In this document: positions 10,278 to 20,952 of the stretch, piece by piece
Numbering within the stretch: the stretch's first letter is position 1
Layout: the number at the start of each line of letters is the position of its first letter
Assembly: GCA_937928085.1 (NCBI GenBank)
Contig: CALFVU010000014.1
Span: forward strand, 1-64,000
Direction of reading: 5' to 3'
DNA: 64,000 nucleotides
Source: an uncultured bacterium
Lineage (GTDB): Bacteria; Spirochaetota; Leptospiria; Leptospirales; Leptonemataceae
Notes under the pieces: generated by a model
The model's input: only the letters and a program-made list of their open reading frames with translations
Told to the model about the DNA's origin: nothing
Database searches by the model: none
Position numbers and translations under genes: made by a program

Positions 10278-11669
10278 ATGAAATTTAAAAAGATATTTAG
10301 TTTCATTTTTATTTTTGTTTTAGGCTATTTGATTCAGTGTAGTAAGCCTGTCCCTACTGATGAATTCGTAAAAGCACGTGAAGAAATAGAAGTTGCAAAA
10401 GCAAAAAAAATAGAAGGCGAATCAGAAGAATATCTAAACAAAGCTATTGATGCCTTAAAAAGGGCTCATAGTCAATTACCAGAAGAAAATTATGACGAAT
10501 CAAAAAAGCTAGCAAATCAATCGTTTTTCTATTCTAAGTTGTCCCAAAGTATATCATTACCAGTCCACATCGAAAAATTAAAAGAAGCATATGACAATAA
10601 AATCAATGAAGCTTACGAGGCAAATGCAGAAATTCTTGCAAAAGAAGATTACGAATCTGCAAAATCTTTGTATGAACAAGCAGAACAAGAAAATAAATTA
10701 AAAGAATTAGCTCTAACAGAAGACGAAAAATATCAGATCTCTACACAAAATTATAAATCTGAAAAAGATAAAAAACAAATCGAGGAAAAACTACAACTTT
10801 TTGTCTTAAATTCAAATGCCGTAGAAAATAAACTACAAAAAGCATTGACAGCAGCAAAGATTGCATACGAAACTTCTATTGCTCATAAGGAAGAATATTT
10901 ATCCCAATTAGCATCGATACAGAATACATTCAATCAAGCTAAAAAATATAATATCGAAGTATATGAGCCTGAAAAATCGAGCCTGCTTCAGAAAGAGATT
11001 AATGATACAAACAATCTAATCCAAAAAAATCAATTAAGATTAGCACACGAAAATATCGAAAATTTGATTTCAAAAGCAGATGAGTTATTTTCTATCGCCA
11101 TTGCTAAATATTCAGAAGATATGTTTAAAAAAGCACAAACATCCTTTTTTGACACTAAAAATAAATTTGATAAATCACAAACATCATTAAAAAATGAAGA
11201 TAGTTACAAAAAAATCATAGAAACCTTATCAGCTACTGAAGAAGCTTACAATCAAGCTAAGACAGAATTAGAAAAAGAAGAATATCAATCCTCGATTCAA
11301 AGTTCAGAAGAAGTGATTCGGTTAACAAAAATCTTAAATGATATGATCGATAGGTCAAATTTAGCATACAAAAAAAGGCAAATAGAATTAGAAGAGCAAA
11401 AGAAAAAAGAAGAAGAGCAGAAACGTGAACCCATAATAGAAGAAAAACCTTTAGAGATCACTACCGAAGAGAAAGAAAAAATCAAAACTATTCATGTTGT
11501 CAAAAAAAATGAATACTTATGGAAAATTTCTGGATATAAACATATTTATAATAATCCTAGAAAATGGAAAAAAATATACGAAGCAAATAAAGATCAAATC
11601 CAGGATCCTAATTTAATCTATCCAAACCAAAAATTAAAAATTCCTGAAAACAACCATTCATTACAATAA
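10278..11669 (+). CDS. Coiled-coil lipoprotein with C-terminal LysM domain
   Basis: A signal peptide ends in LIQC, a loose spirochaete lipobox with the acylated cysteine at about residue 21. About 360 residues of charged helix and coiled coil follow, resembling repeats of the type 'xxAKxxYExA'. The protein ends with a LysM peptidoglycan-binding domain (residues about 408-458; HVVKKNEYLWKISG, PNQKLKIP). It probably links the outer membrane or periplasmic scaffold to peptidoglycan. It has an AAAGGAG ribosome binding site and lies 23 bases after the STAS gene, so co-transcription is likely. A GC-rich hairpin follows the stop. Confidence 0.85.
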   Translation: MKFKKIFSFIFIFVLGYLIQCSKPVPTDEFVKAREEIEVAKAKKIEGESEEYLNKAIDALKRAHSQLPEENYDESKKLANQSFFYSKLSQSISLPVHIEKLKEAYDNKINEAYEANAEILAKEDYESAKSLYEQAEQENKLKELALTEDEKYQISTQNYKSEKDKKQIEEKLQLFVLNSNAVENKLQKALTAAKIAYETSIAHKEEYLSQLASIQNTFNQAKKYNIEVYEPEKSSLLQKEINDTNNLIQKNQLRLAHENIENLISKADELFSIAIAKYSEDMFKKAQTSFFDTKNKFDKSQTSLKNEDSYKKIIETLSATEEAYNQAKTELEKEEYQSSIQSSEEVIRLTKILNDMIDRSNLAYKKRQIELEEQKKKEEEQKREPIIEEKPLEITTEEKEKIKTIHVVKKNEYLWKISGYKHIYNNPRKWKKIYEANKDQIQDPNLIYPNQKLKIPENNHSLQ

Positions 11670-11687
11670 AAAATTCTACTAATTTTT

Positions 11688-11713
11688 GTTGGGCGTATTT
11701 TATGACGCTCAAC
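11688..11713 (+). terminator. Hairpin terminator after the LysM lipoprotein gene
   Basis: A 9-bp stem (GUUGGGCGU with ACGCUCAAC, one G-U pair) closes an eight-base loop 18 bases after the stop codon. The downstream sequence is only moderately T-rich. It separates the STAS/LysM unit from the Cus operon. Confidence 0.65.
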
Positions 11714-11882
11714 AATAAACTTTCTTTTACATTCGATATAATAATTTTTAAGTTATAAGTACTGCTGTAAATGATAATGATTTCATAAATAAGTCTTATT
11801 TTATGATTATAAATAATTTTTATATTTTTATGTTTGATTGTAACCTTTTTTTAAAAAAAACGATATGGTTATTTAGAACAAA

Positions 11883-12242
11883 ATGAAAAAACTATCAATA
11901 ATAATTTTATCTTTTTTATTATTATCTTCTAGTGTATGTAATTCTCTCTGTGTATTTTCTAACTTATATTTTCAAAAATCAAACACCATAAGCTGTGAAC
12001 ATCATAATGACTTTATCAATAAAACTAAAAATGAATTTCTTAAAAATGTCTCTATACTATATTGTGATTACCTATATAACAGCATACAATATTACTTAGC
12101 AATTGCTTTTTTCTTTATAATATTAAAATTAGAAACTTTCATCCGACTTCGTAAGAAATTTTTTAAAAAATTTTATTTGTATTCTCCTATATATTACACA
12201 TCAACTCCCCTTTATTTATTCCTCCTAATTTTAAGAATTTAG
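11883..12242 (+). CDS. Small secreted or membrane protein at the head of the Cus operon (CzcI-like topology)
   Basis: This 119-residue protein is of unknown function. A signal peptide (residues 1-20) is followed by several cysteines and a CEHH cluster near residue 38. A hydrophobic helix (about residues 70-86), a basic patch and a short hydrophobic C-terminus complete it. Small secreted proteins with a Cys/His cluster after the signal (CzcI, DUF2946) precede metal-efflux RND operons in other bacteria. The similarity here is in layout, not clear sequence identity. It precedes cusC by 65 bases in the same orientation. A metal-sensing or chaperone role is inference. Confidence 0.55.
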   Translation: MKKLSIIILSFLLLSSSVCNSLCVFSNLYFQKSNTISCEHHNDFINKTKNEFLKNVSILYCDYLYNSIQYYLAIAFFFIILKLETFIRLRKKFFKKFYLYSPIYYTSTPLYLFLLILRI

Positions 12243-12307
12243 AAACAATCTTTTCAATTTTAATCTGATTAAGAATCTGATTAAAAAAAATTTAAAAGGA
12301 GAAATAT

Positions 12308-13657
12308 ATGAAAATTTACAAAATTATTTTATTATTTTTTTATTATCATTATGTTTTGTATTCAAATACAATAAACGAAAATACGTTTTGGAAACAATTA
12401 AAAACGATTATAGAAGAGCATCCAAAAATTCAATCCCAAGTTTTACAAATAGGTTCAAAAATAGAAAGTTACCACTATACAAAATCTACTTACCCGGATC
12501 CTAAATTTGGCATAATGTGGAAGGATTATCCTTATAATAAACATCTAAAATTTAAAATGGATAAAACCGAAATGTCAGGGATTGAATATTCCATCACACA
12601 ACCCATTCCCACACCTGGAAAACTAAATCTTATGGCTAAAATTGTGCAAAAAGAAATCGATATAGAAAGATTAAATTTAGCTATGTTATACAACCAAATT
12701 TCAAAAGATATAATAAACCTCATCATAAACTTCCACTATGATTCTGAGATTTTAAGATTATCTAAAGAATTTAAGAATAAACTCATTCTTTTCAAAGAAT
12801 CCAGTAAAATTCGTTATAGTACTAGTTCGGGGAATTTTGCAGAATATGCACAGGCAATTTTAGTAGAAAAAAAGTTAGAGGAAGAAATTCTTATTTATGA
12901 AAATCTGATTCAAATTTACGAACATAAATGGAAGTATTATTCAAATTCTTCTTTATACAAAGATCAAGAAATCATAGACTCTTTAAGAGAATATATAAAA
13001 CTTTTATATAACCCCAATCAATCCATAGAGAATGAAATTCAAAATTCGGTATATTTAAACTTAGCAAATGTGTTTACAAAAATAGAAAAAGAAAAAATAA
13101 AACTACAAGGGTTTGAATCTTACCCCGATTTTGATTTATTTTTTGCTTATACGCAGAAGAAAAAGTTCAAAAACTTCATTACCTCAGAAGAAGAACTTAG
13201 GAATTCTTTAAAATCGAATTCTGGAGAAAATTTGATGTCATTTGGGGTTATGTTTAGATTACCCCTATGGAGTGGAATATCGAATCAGAAAAAAATAAAT
13301 TCTTTAGAGTTTTTATACAAAAAAGAAAAAGAAAATGTAAAAGAAATTCAGTTAATGTTGAATTCAAAAATTCAAGAACTGAAACTTACCATACAAACAT
13401 ATGAAAAAAACATAGAAATAACCCAAAAAAATTTACTACCTTATGCAGAGTTGTCTTATCAGTCAGCACTACAAAACTATACAGTAGGAAAAATTGACTT
13501 CGAAAACCTCTTTATGTTCTTAAAAAATTGGTTTGAAATACAAAGAGATTTGATCATCCAAAAAAAAGAATATGAAAACAAAATTATAGAATATTTAGAA
13601 ATAACTAATCAAATTTTACCGGAAATTCCAAATTCATATCAAAGAATAAAGGAGTAA
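12308..13657 (+). CDS. cusC: TolC-family outer membrane channel of the Cus efflux system
   Basis: After a signal peptide comes a long helical protein with the duplicated TolC-like arrangement. The first helix pair includes the motif 'SITQPIPTPGKL' near residue 95, and a second copy (FGVMFRLPLWSG) lies near residue 315. This is typical of CusC/CzcC outer membrane factors, which form a trimeric channel across the outer membrane and periplasm. A GGAG ribosome binding site lies just upstream, and the gene is five bases from cusB. The sequence alone does not distinguish CusC from CzcC; the name rests on the partner cusA. Confidence 0.82.
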   Translation: MKIYKIILLFFYYHYVLYSNTINENTFWKQLKTIIEEHPKIQSQVLQIGSKIESYHYTKSTYPDPKFGIMWKDYPYNKHLKFKMDKTEMSGIEYSITQPIPTPGKLNLMAKIVQKEIDIERLNLAMLYNQISKDIINLIINFHYDSEILRLSKEFKNKLILFKESSKIRYSTSSGNFAEYAQAILVEKKLEEEILIYENLIQIYEHKWKYYSNSSLYKDQEIIDSLREYIKLLYNPNQSIENEIQNSVYLNLANVFTKIEKEKIKLQGFESYPDFDLFFAYTQKKKFKNFITSEEELRNSLKSNSGENLMSFGVMFRLPLWSGISNQKKINSLEFLYKKEKENVKEIQLMLNSKIQELKLTIQTYEKNIEITQKNLLPYAELSYQSALQNYTVGKIDFENLFMFLKNWFEIQRDLIIQKKEYENKIIEYLEITNQILPEIPNSYQRIKE

Positions 13658-13662
13658 TTATT

Positions 13663-14979
13663 ATGAAAAGAAAAAAAATTAAACTTTTTTTATATATTTT
13701 ACTTATTATAGCTGGGTTGTATTTTGCTTTACAAATGTATCATTACTTGAGACATAAAACCAACTTCCTAACAAAAAATTCTGAGGTTCAACTCTGGACA
13801 TGCCCTATGCATCCACAAATCATTATGGAAAAACCAGGAGAATGCCCAATTTGTCATATGTCATTAGTCCCTTTTAAAGAAAAACTAAAAGAGGAGCAAA
13901 ACGTAAATAACTTCTATAATCAAGAAAATTTAGAAGCCAATCTAAATTCACAGATTCAGATTTCTATAGAACCCGCGTTTATACAAAAAATGAATCTTCG
14001 AACTGAAAAAGCTCAAAAAAAGGAAGTACAAAAAAAATTATCTTTTTTAGGTCACATAGATTATAACGAGACAAAAATATATGTAATTAATACTCGAGTT
14101 AGCGGTTGGATTGAGAAATTATATGCTAAATACGAAGGGAAATACGTACAAAAAGGAGAAGTACTTCTATCTATTTATAGCCCAGAACTTGTATCTACAC
14201 AAGAAGAATATTTAAATATTTTTAAACAATATCATTTTGCAAGAAAATCCCTAAAAGAAGAAGATCCTATTATAAAAGAATTATACCAAACTTTACATTC
14301 TTCTAAGGAACGATTAAAACAATGGAATATATCAGAATACCAAATCCAAGAAATCGAAAAAAATCAAACATCAAGCAAACTTTTACCTATTAGAAGCCCT
14401 TATAGTGGTTTTATTATCGAGAAAAAAATTTACGAAGGACAAAGAGTAGAACAAGGAATGGATCTATTCAAAATTGCAAATTTTGATCCTGCCTGGATCA
14501 TCGTTCATGTTCCAGAACAGGAAATTCCTTTTATTTATATAGGGCAAAGTGCAAAGATCAAAATTGCTCAAATACCTAATCAAGAATATAAAGGAAAATT
14601 GAGTTATATGTATCCTATATTAGATTCTACAACAAGAAATCTTAAAACAAGAATAGAAATTCCTAATCCAAAATTCGAAATTAAACCGGGAATGTATGCA
14701 AATATAGAATTATTTTATAAATTTAATAAAAAAATGTTAATAATACCTTATTCTGCAGTAATACAAACGGGAAACCGAAATCTTGCATTTGTACTAAAAC
14801 ATAATAAAAGTATTGAACCAAGAGAAGTAGAAATTGGATTCACAGATGGGGAAACTTGGATAGAAATTAGACAAGGAATTGAAGAAAATGAAGATGTAGT
14901 AGTTTCTGCTCAATTCCTTTTAGATTCCGAAACAAGAATTCTAGAAGCAGTAGAAAAATTAAAATCTCATCAACATTAG
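13663..14979 (+). CDS. cusB: Periplasmic adaptor (membrane fusion protein) CusB with heavy-metal-binding domain
   Basis: An N-terminal membrane anchor (residues about 7-25) is followed by a heavy-metal-binding (YHS-like) domain with CPMHP and CPICHM (Cys47, His50, Cys61, Cys64, Met66). Barrel-sandwich and alpha-hairpin domains follow, then the beta-barrel and membrane-proximal domain (SPYSGFIIEKKIYEGQRVEQG, PGMYANIELF). It bridges CusA and CusC and may hand metal to the pump. E. coli CusB lacks the N-terminal metal domain, but many environmental homologues carry it. The gene is the third in the operon and ends with a His-rich SHQH tail. Confidence 0.92.
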   Translation: MKRKKIKLFLYILLIIAGLYFALQMYHYLRHKTNFLTKNSEVQLWTCPMHPQIIMEKPGECPICHMSLVPFKEKLKEEQNVNNFYNQENLEANLNSQIQISIEPAFIQKMNLRTEKAQKKEVQKKLSFLGHIDYNETKIYVINTRVSGWIEKLYAKYEGKYVQKGEVLLSIYSPELVSTQEEYLNIFKQYHFARKSLKEEDPIIKELYQTLHSSKERLKQWNISEYQIQEIEKNQTSSKLLPIRSPYSGFIIEKKIYEGQRVEQGMDLFKIANFDPAWIIVHVPEQEIPFIYIGQSAKIKIAQIPNQEYKGKLSYMYPILDSTTRNLKTRIEIPNPKFEIKPGMYANIELFYKFNKKMLIIPYSAVIQTGNRNLAFVLKHNKSIEPREVEIGFTDGETWIEIRQGIEENEDVVVSAQFLLDSETRILEAVEKLKSHQH

Positions 14980-14989
14980 GAGTTTTTTT

Positions 14990-17900
14990 ATGATAAAACA
15001 TATAGTAAATTTTTCTTTAGAAAATCAAGTCCTTATTTGGATCGTAACTATTTCATTGCTTTTTTTAGGAATCTATGTAATACCTAAAATTCCGATTGAT
15101 GCAATTCCCGATTTATCAGAAGTACAGGTGATTATTTTTACAGATTATCCAGGTCAATCACCACAGATTGTAGAAGATCAAATTACCTATCCATTGGCTT
15201 CTAGTTTGCTTTCGGTTCCGTTTGCAAAAACTGTTCGAGGATTTTCTATGTTTGGTTTTTCGATGATATATGTAATTTTCGAAGAAGGTACTGATCTATA
15301 CTATGCTCGAAGTAGAATTTTGGAATATCTAAACTATGCATCGCAATATCTTCCTAAAGGCGTTACCCCTCAGATCGGTCCAGATGCTACTGGTGTAGGT
15401 TGGGTTTATATGTATATTTTAAAAGATACTACTGGCAAATATGATCTTCAACAACTTCGTAGTTTACAAGATTGGTTCTTACGATATGAACTGATTGCTT
15501 TAGAAGGGGTTTCTGAAGTTGCACCGGTAGGTGGATTTGTTAAACAATATTATGTTGAACCTATACCTTATAAAATGCAAATTCGAGATATTCACCTAAA
15601 AGATATACAGAAAGCTATTGAAAAAAATAACCTAGAAGTTGGCGGTGGAGTTTTGGAAATGGGAGAAACTGAATTTATAATCAGGGGAATGGGATATATA
15701 CAATCTTTAAGAGATTTAAAAAATATTCCTTTAAAAGGAGAATCCAAACAAGGAAATTCAATCACAATTGGAGATATTGCAAATGTTTATATTGGGCCTT
15801 CTACACGTAGAGGTATTGCTGAATGGAATGGAGAAGGAGAAGTAGTAGCAGGAATCGTAATAGCCCGAATGAATGCAAATGCGTTAGAAGTGATAGAAAA
15901 AGTAGAAAAGCGATTACAAGAATTAAAATCATTTTTACCCGCAGGAATAGAAATCATTCCAGCATACAACAGAGCAAAATTAATCAAAAGAGCCATTCAA
16001 AATATAAATCAAAAAATTATAGAAGAAATGATAGTTGTTGCCTTAGTAACAATTATATTTTTACTCCATGTTCGATCTTCATTTGTTGCTATCTTTACTT
16101 TACCTTTAGGTATTATCGCCTCTTTAGTTACAATGTATTTTCTAGGAATCAATGCCAATATTATGAGTTTAGGAGGTATTGCAATTGCTATTGGTGTAAT
16201 GGTAGATGCTTCTATTGTAATGGTTGAAAATCTTCATAAACATTTAGAAAGCAAATCTCTAGATTTTGATCATTCTATTGATATAGTCAAACAATCCGCT
16301 ATAGAAGTAGCTCCCTCATTGTTTTATTCATTAGTAATCATTACTTTATCATTTTTACCAATATTATTATTAAAAGGAGAGTCCGGTAAACTATTTGGTC
16401 CACTTGCATTAACAAAAACATTAGCTATGGGGTTTGCTTCTATTTTTGCAATTACCGTAATTCCTGTACTAATGTTTCGATTTGTAAAAGGTAAAATAAA
16501 AAAAGAAGAAGAAAATCCAATATCACAATTTTTAATCAAAACTTATAAACCTATATTAGAATATGGATTACAAAATAAATTTTTAATCTTAATATTAAGT
16601 TTTCTTTTTATTTTGATTTCTTTAATCCCAATTTTTGGTATTCCAGACACAAAAGGTAGTTACTTGATAAAACCAATTGGAGGTGAATTTCTCCCTCCTT
16701 TAAATGAAGGGGATCTACTTTATATGCCTACTACTTTACCCGGTATCTCTATATCAACAGCAAGAGAGTTACTTCAAAAAACAAATCAATTAATAAAAGA
16801 AATTCCTGAAGTAGATACAGTTTTTGGAAAGGTGGGGAGAGCAGAGACACCAACAGATCCAGCACCTTTAACTATGATAGAAACAACGATTCAACTTAAA
16901 CCAAAATCTGAATGGAGAAAGGGAATGACGATTGAAAAAATAATAGAAGAGTTAGATAAAAAAGTTCAAATTAAAGGAATTGCTAATGCTTGGACATTTC
17001 CTATTCGTACAAGAATCAATATGCTATCTACCGGTATTAAAACTCCTATTGGAATTAAACTTATGGGAAAAGATTTAAAGCAACTAAATGAAGTAGCGAC
17101 TTATATAGAAGCAAAACTTAAGTACTTCCCCGGCACATCATCGGTAGTTGCAGAAAGATCAACAGGTGCAAAATATATCAATATAAAAATTAAAAGAGAA
17201 GAATTAAATCGATACCTTCTGAACGTTGAAGAGATTCAAAATCATATTCAATCTTTATTAGGAGGGATGACAGTTGGTATTACGATAGAAGGAAATGAGA
17301 GATATCCCATCATTATACGATATCCAAGAGAACTTAGGGATACGATAGATAAAATCAAAAATCTTTGGATTAGCATACCATCAGAAAATAAAAGAGAAAA
17401 CGGATTGAATTTCTTTACGAATACTCAGAAATATATTCCTTTAAATCAGATTGCAGATATTTACATCGAAGATGGATCTTTAGAAATTAAATCAGAGAAT
17501 GCACGAAAAACTATATGGATTTATATTGATCTTCTACCCAATTACGATTTAGAATCTTATGTAAAAAAAGCAAAACAATATCTAAATGAATCTATCGAAA
17601 AAAATGAAATTCCCTTTTATGAAGGTATGTCTATTGTTTGGAGTGGACAGTATGAACAACTTAAAAAAGCACAAGAACAGTTCTTATTTACTTCTATCTT
17701 AACTTTGTTATCCATTTTATTTTTATTATTTTTTCATTTCCGAAATTGGACAGAAACATTTTTGATTTTGTTTTCTGTAATTTTTGCTTTAACAGGTGGC
17801 ATATGGTTAATGTATTTTGTAGGATATGAACGTTCTATAGCTACCGATGTAGGATTTATTGCATTAGCAGGTCTTGCAACAGAAACGGGAATTGTGATGC

Positions 17901-18205
17901 TTACGTATTTAAATATATCCAAAAAAAAATTACAACAAAAGTATTCTTTTTTTGATACAATCCATATTCGGGAAGCTATAATTGAGGGAGCTGTAATGAG
18001 AGTGCGGCCTAAAATGATGACAGTTTCTACAACTATTTTGGGATTCATACCCATTTTATGGTCAGATGAAGCTGGTTCAGAAATTATGAAACGTTTAGCC
18101 ATACCTATGATAGGAGGTTTATTTACTTCCATGATTTTGACATTAATTTTAATTCCTATTTTATACGAACTTAAGGAAAACTATACGAAAAAAAAAATTA
18201 AATGA
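14990..18205 (+). CDS. cusA: Heavy-metal RND pump, monovalent Cu(I)/Ag(I) type
   Basis: At 1071 residues it is a full-length RND transporter with 12 predicted membrane helices and two large periplasmic loops. Helix 4 reads GGIAIAIGVMVDASIVMVEN, the CusA (HME4) version of the proton-relay helix. The three methionines that bind Cu(I)/Ag(I) in E. coli CusA (573, 623, 672) are all present, at 579, 629 and 678: in DLLYMP, PLTMIETT and INMLSTGIKTP. This is direct sequence support for monovalent copper or silver export powered by protons. An AGGAG site precedes the ATG. The operon ends here and converges on rbfA. Confidence 0.96.
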   Translation: MIKHIVNFSLENQVLIWIVTISLLFLGIYVIPKIPIDAIPDLSEVQVIIFTDYPGQSPQIVEDQITYPLASSLLSVPFAKTVRGFSMFGFSMIYVIFEEGTDLYYARSRILEYLNYASQYLPKGVTPQIGPDATGVGWVYMYILKDTTGKYDLQQLRSLQDWFLRYELIALEGVSEVAPVGGFVKQYYVEPIPYKMQIRDIHLKDIQKAIEKNNLEVGGGVLEMGETEFIIRGMGYIQSLRDLKNIPLKGESKQGNSITIGDIANVYIGPSTRRGIAEWNGEGEVVAGIVIARMNANALEVIEKVEKRLQELKSFLPAGIEIIPAYNRAKLIKRAIQNINQKIIEEMIVVALVTIIFLLHVRSSFVAIFTLPLGIIASLVTMYFLGINANIMSLGGIAIAIGVMVDASIVMVENLHKHLESKSLDFDHSIDIVKQSAIEVAPSLFYSLVIITLSFLPILLLKGESGKLFGPLALTKTLAMGFASIFAITVIPVLMFRFVKGKIKKEEENPISQFLIKTYKPILEYGLQNKFLILILSFLFILISLIPIFGIPDTKGSYLIKPIGGEFLPPLNEGDLLYMPTTLPGISISTARELLQKTNQLIKEIPEVDTVFGKVGRAETPTDPAPLTMIETTIQLKPKSEWRKGMTIEKIIEELDKKVQIKGIANAWTFPIRTRINMLSTGIKTPIGIKLMGKDLKQLNEVATYIEAKLKYFPGTSSVVAERSTGAKYINIKIKREELNRYLLNVEEIQNHIQSLLGGMTVGITIEGNERYPIIIRYPRELRDTIDKIKNLWISIPSENKRENGLNFFTNTQKYIPLNQIADIYIEDGSLEIKSENARKTIWIYIDLLPNYDLESYVKKAKQYLNESIEKNEIPFYEGMSIVWSGQYEQLKKAQEQFLFTSILTLLSILFLLFFHFRNWTETFLILFSVIFALTGGIWLMYFVGYERSIATDVGFIALAGLATETGIVMLTYLNISKKKLQQKYSFFDTIHIREAIIEGAVMRVRPKMMTVSTTILGFIPILWSDEAGSEIMKRLAIPMIGGLFTSMILTLILIPILYELKENYTKKKIK

Positions 18206-18269
18206 ATTCTGATTTTAAAATTTTTGAGTATTTTATTAAGAACTTTTAAATAAATGATAAAAGAAATTT

Positions 18270-18629
18270 TTACGGATTTACTCTTTTTGACTTTTCAATA
18301 ATTTCTATAATTCTATCACCTTCTTTAATTGATGTATCAATCACAAAAATAAACTGTGGCGTTCTTCTTAATCGTATTTTTTTGGAAACATTACTCTGGA
18401 TAGTTTTTCTAAATTTATTTAAGATTTTCCAAGTTAATTCATTTTCTTTTTCATTATTTGAAAAAAAAGATAAAAAAATTTTTGCTATACTAAAATCATT
18501 ACTGATCTCTACTTTTGTAACAGAAACAAAGTTGATACGATCATCTTTTTTTCTAAGTTCTAGATAGATAAAGTCAGAGATTTCTTTAACGAGCAAAGAT
18601 TCCACCCTTTTTTTTCTAATTGGATCCAT
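18270..18629 (-). CDS. rbfA: Ribosome-binding factor A
   Basis: RbfA is a KH-fold protein that binds the pre-30S subunit and helps late 16S rRNA maturation. The 119-residue protein shows the family order: MDPIRKKRVESLLVKEISDFI at the start, VTKVEISNDFSIAKIFLS in the middle, and RLRRTPQFIFVIDTSIKEG with IEKSKRVNP near the end. ATG at 18629 is chosen because it lies four bases after the infB stop; the longer in-frame extension would run back into infB. It is the last gene of the rimP-nusA-infB-rbfA operon. The usual next gene, truB, is not present. Confidence 0.95.
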   Translation of the reverse strand: MDPIRKKRVESLLVKEISDFIYLELRKKDDRINFVSVTKVEISNDFSIAKIFLSFFSNNEKENELTWKILNKFRKTIQSNVSKKIRLRRTPQFIFVIDTSIKEGDRIIEIIEKSKRVNP

Positions 18630-18633
18630 ATAT

Positions 18634-20952
18634 TTATACTTTTTGAACCTCAAGCAATTTATAAAATTCTATAATATCATTTTCTTTAATATCTTGATAT
18701 CCTTTAATAGAAACACCACATTCAAAACCTTCAGCTACTTCTATTACATCATCTTTAAAACGCTTTAACTGATCTACCTCTCCTTCGTATATGACCACAC
18801 CATTTCGAATTAAGCGTATTTTATCGTTTCTATTTATTTTTCCTTTTTTTACCATACAACCTGCAACATTCCCTACTTTAGAAATCCTAAAAACTTGTCG
18901 TATTTCTGCCTCTCCAGTAATCACCTCTTTATATTGAGGTTGTAACATTCCTTTTAAAGCTTTTTCCATATCTTCTAATAAATTATAGATAATACTATAA
19001 TATCGAATATCAATGTTATTTCTTTCTGCAAGTTCTAAAGCACCGGTAGTAGCTCGAATCTGAAAAGCTACAATTAAAGCATTTGAGGCAATTGCTAAGT
19101 TTACATCAGACTCAGTTATTGGACCGACTGCAGAATAAATCACATTTACTTTTACTTCTTCGTTGGAGAGTTTTAGTAAGCCATCACGTATAGCTTCGAC
19201 AGAGCCGTGAACATCTGCTTTAATAATAACTCGAAGTTCTTTATTTTCTTTAGTCCACGATTCTAAATCACTCCATCTTGGTTGTTTTTTCTTTGATTGA
19301 GAAATTTGTTTATAATATTGGCGTTTCGATGCAATTTCTCTTGCTTCTTTTTCTGAATCCACTACATGAAAAGGATCTCCGGGTTCCGGCACATCTTCAA
19401 GACCAATAATTTCTACAGGTGTGGAAGGTGGAGCTGATTCTAGTCTTCGAAAACAATCATCAAACATTGCACGAACTTTACCGGAATAAATGCCTACCAC
19501 AAAATTCATACCTTCTTTTAAAGTACCTTTTTGAACTAAAATAGTAGCCACCGGCCCTTTTCCTGGATCTTTTTTGGATTCTATGACTGTTCCTACTGGT
19601 TTTACTTTTGGATTTGCTTTTAGTTCTAAAATTTCTGCTTGTAATAGAATCATTTCTAATAAATGATCAATACCGATGTTATTCTTAGCAGAAATTTCGC
19701 AAAAAATTGTATCACCTCCCCATTCTTCGGGTTGTAAACCATATTGAACTAATTCTTGCTTTACTTTTTCGGGATTCGCATTAGGTAAATCTATTTTGTT
19801 GATTGCAACAATAATAGGAACATTAGCAGCCTGTGCATGTTTAATCGCCTCTATTGTTTGCTCTTTTACTCCATCATCAGCAGCAACTACTAAAACTACA
19901 ATATCAGTAATAGAAGCACCTCTTGCTCTCATAGCAGTGAATGCTTCGTGACCGGGAGTATCTAAAAACGTAATTTTACCGTTATTTGTTGTTACCTGAT
20001 ACGCTCCTATATGTTGAGTAATTGCACCCGCTTCTTTATCCGCTACATTTGATTTTCGAATTGTGTCTAATAATTTAGTTTTGCCATGATCCACATGCCC
20101 CATAATAGTAACTACAGGAGGTCTTGGAATTCTATCTTCGGGTTTATCTTCTTCTTCTTTGATAATCGTTTCTTCGTATAAAGAAACCACCTTTACTTCT
20201 GCACCAAATTCATTAGCTACTATAGTAGCTGTATCAGAATCAATCACCTGGTTTATTGTTACCATTTCTCCTAATTTCATCAGTTTTGCAATTACATCAT
20301 TAGCTTTTACATTTAATTTCTTTGCTAATTCAGAAATTTGTATGTTTTCTGTAATGGTGATTTCTTTGGGTATACTATGACTAATTATACTTTGGGGTTC
20401 TTTTTTCTTTAGGCTTTCTTTTTTGTCAAAAATCCTTTCGTTTTCTTTTTCCTTATCTTTTTGTTGTTTTTTACTTTCTAAATCTCTTTGGGTTTTATGA
20501 TGAAAAAATTTTTTAGTAGTTTCTTTTTTTTCCGGCTTTTCTAGTTCTTTTTGAACTGAATCATTTTTTATAACACCCTCATCCTGTTTTGTAGGGAGAT
20601 TAGTATTGCTTTTTATTGTATCTTCTTTAACGATTTCGGTATCAATTTTTTTCTTATTTCGTTGCAAAACTTCTTCTTTTGTTTTTGAGTCTGGTATTAC
20701 ACTAGGAGCTTTAATTGGATTTACTACAATATTTTCATTAGTTTTATCTATTTGTGTTTTTGTTGTGACTGACTGAGTTTCGTTGATAGTTTGTTTTTGT
20801 TCAACAATAGTAGGAGAAGTTTGAAGTTCTTTTTTTAATAATTCTTTTTCTCTATAAATATCAGAAACATCACTTGGTAATTGTTTATTGATTTGTTTCG
20901 TGCTCTTTTTTAGCTTAATAATTACTTTTTTTTTATTCTGAGAATCATGCAT
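18634..20952 (-). CDS. infB: Translation initiation factor IF-2
   Basis: This is the initiation GTPase that brings fMet-tRNA to the 30S subunit and promotes subunit joining. A variable Lys/Glu-rich N-terminus (to about residue 190) is followed by the IF2 N-terminal fold ([22 protein letters not shown]). The G domain has GHVDHGKT (about residue 285), DTPGHEAF and NKID, and domains II to IV end in the fMet-tRNA-binding C2 domain. The ATG follows the nusA TAA directly, and its ribosome binding site (GAAGGAG) lies inside the nusA 3' end, so translation is probably coupled. Confidence 0.98.
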   Translation of the reverse strand: MHDSQNKKKVIIKLKKSTKQINKQLPSDVSDIYREKELLKKELQTSPTIVEQKQTINETQSVTTKTQIDKTNENIVVNPIKAPSVIPDSKTKEEVLQRNKKKIDTEIVKEDTIKSNTNLPTKQDEGVIKNDSVQKELEKPEKKETTKKFFHHKTQRDLESKKQQKDKEKENERIFDKKESLKKKEPQSIISHSIPKEITITENIQISELAKKLNVKANDVIAKLMKLGEMVTINQVIDSDTATIVANEFGAEVKVVSLYEETIIKEEEDKPEDRIPRPPVVTIMGHVDHGKTKLLDTIRKSNVADKEAGAITQHIGAYQVTTNNGKITFLDTPGHEAFTAMRARGASITDIVVLVVAADDGVKEQTIEAIKHAQAANVPIIVAINKIDLPNANPEKVKQELVQYGLQPEEWGGDTIFCEISAKNNIGIDHLLEMILLQAEILELKANPKVKPVGTVIESKKDPGKGPVATILVQKGTLKEGMNFVVGIYSGKVRAMFDDCFRRLESAPPSTPVEIIGLEDVPEPGDPFHVVDSEKEAREIASKRQYYKQISQSKKKQPRWSDLESWTKENKELRVIIKADVHGSVEAIRDGLLKLSNEEVKVNVIYSAVGPITESDVNLAIASNALIVAFQIRATTGALELAERNNIDIRYYSIIYNLLEDMEKALKGMLQPQYKEVITGEAEIRQVFRISKVGNVAGCMVKKGKINRNDKIRLIRNGVVIYEGEVDQLKRFKDDVIEVAEGFECGVSIKGYQDIKENDIIEFYKLLEVQKV

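Noticed and set aside
11772-11788. Fur-like sequence (TGATAATGATTTCAT) upstream of the Cus operon
   Set aside because: Only the left half matches the 7-1-7 Fur box well; a copper operon would more likely use a copper sensor, and none is visible.
15787-16539. ORFs of 134, 71 and 69 codons inside cusA on both strands
   Set aside because: They lie in the conserved pump-coding region and have low-complexity, Asn/Tyr/Ser-rich translations expected of shadow frames.
17734-18132. 132-codon minus-strand ORF opposite the cusA 3' end
   Set aside because: It is the reverse complement of conserved membrane helices; no own signals.
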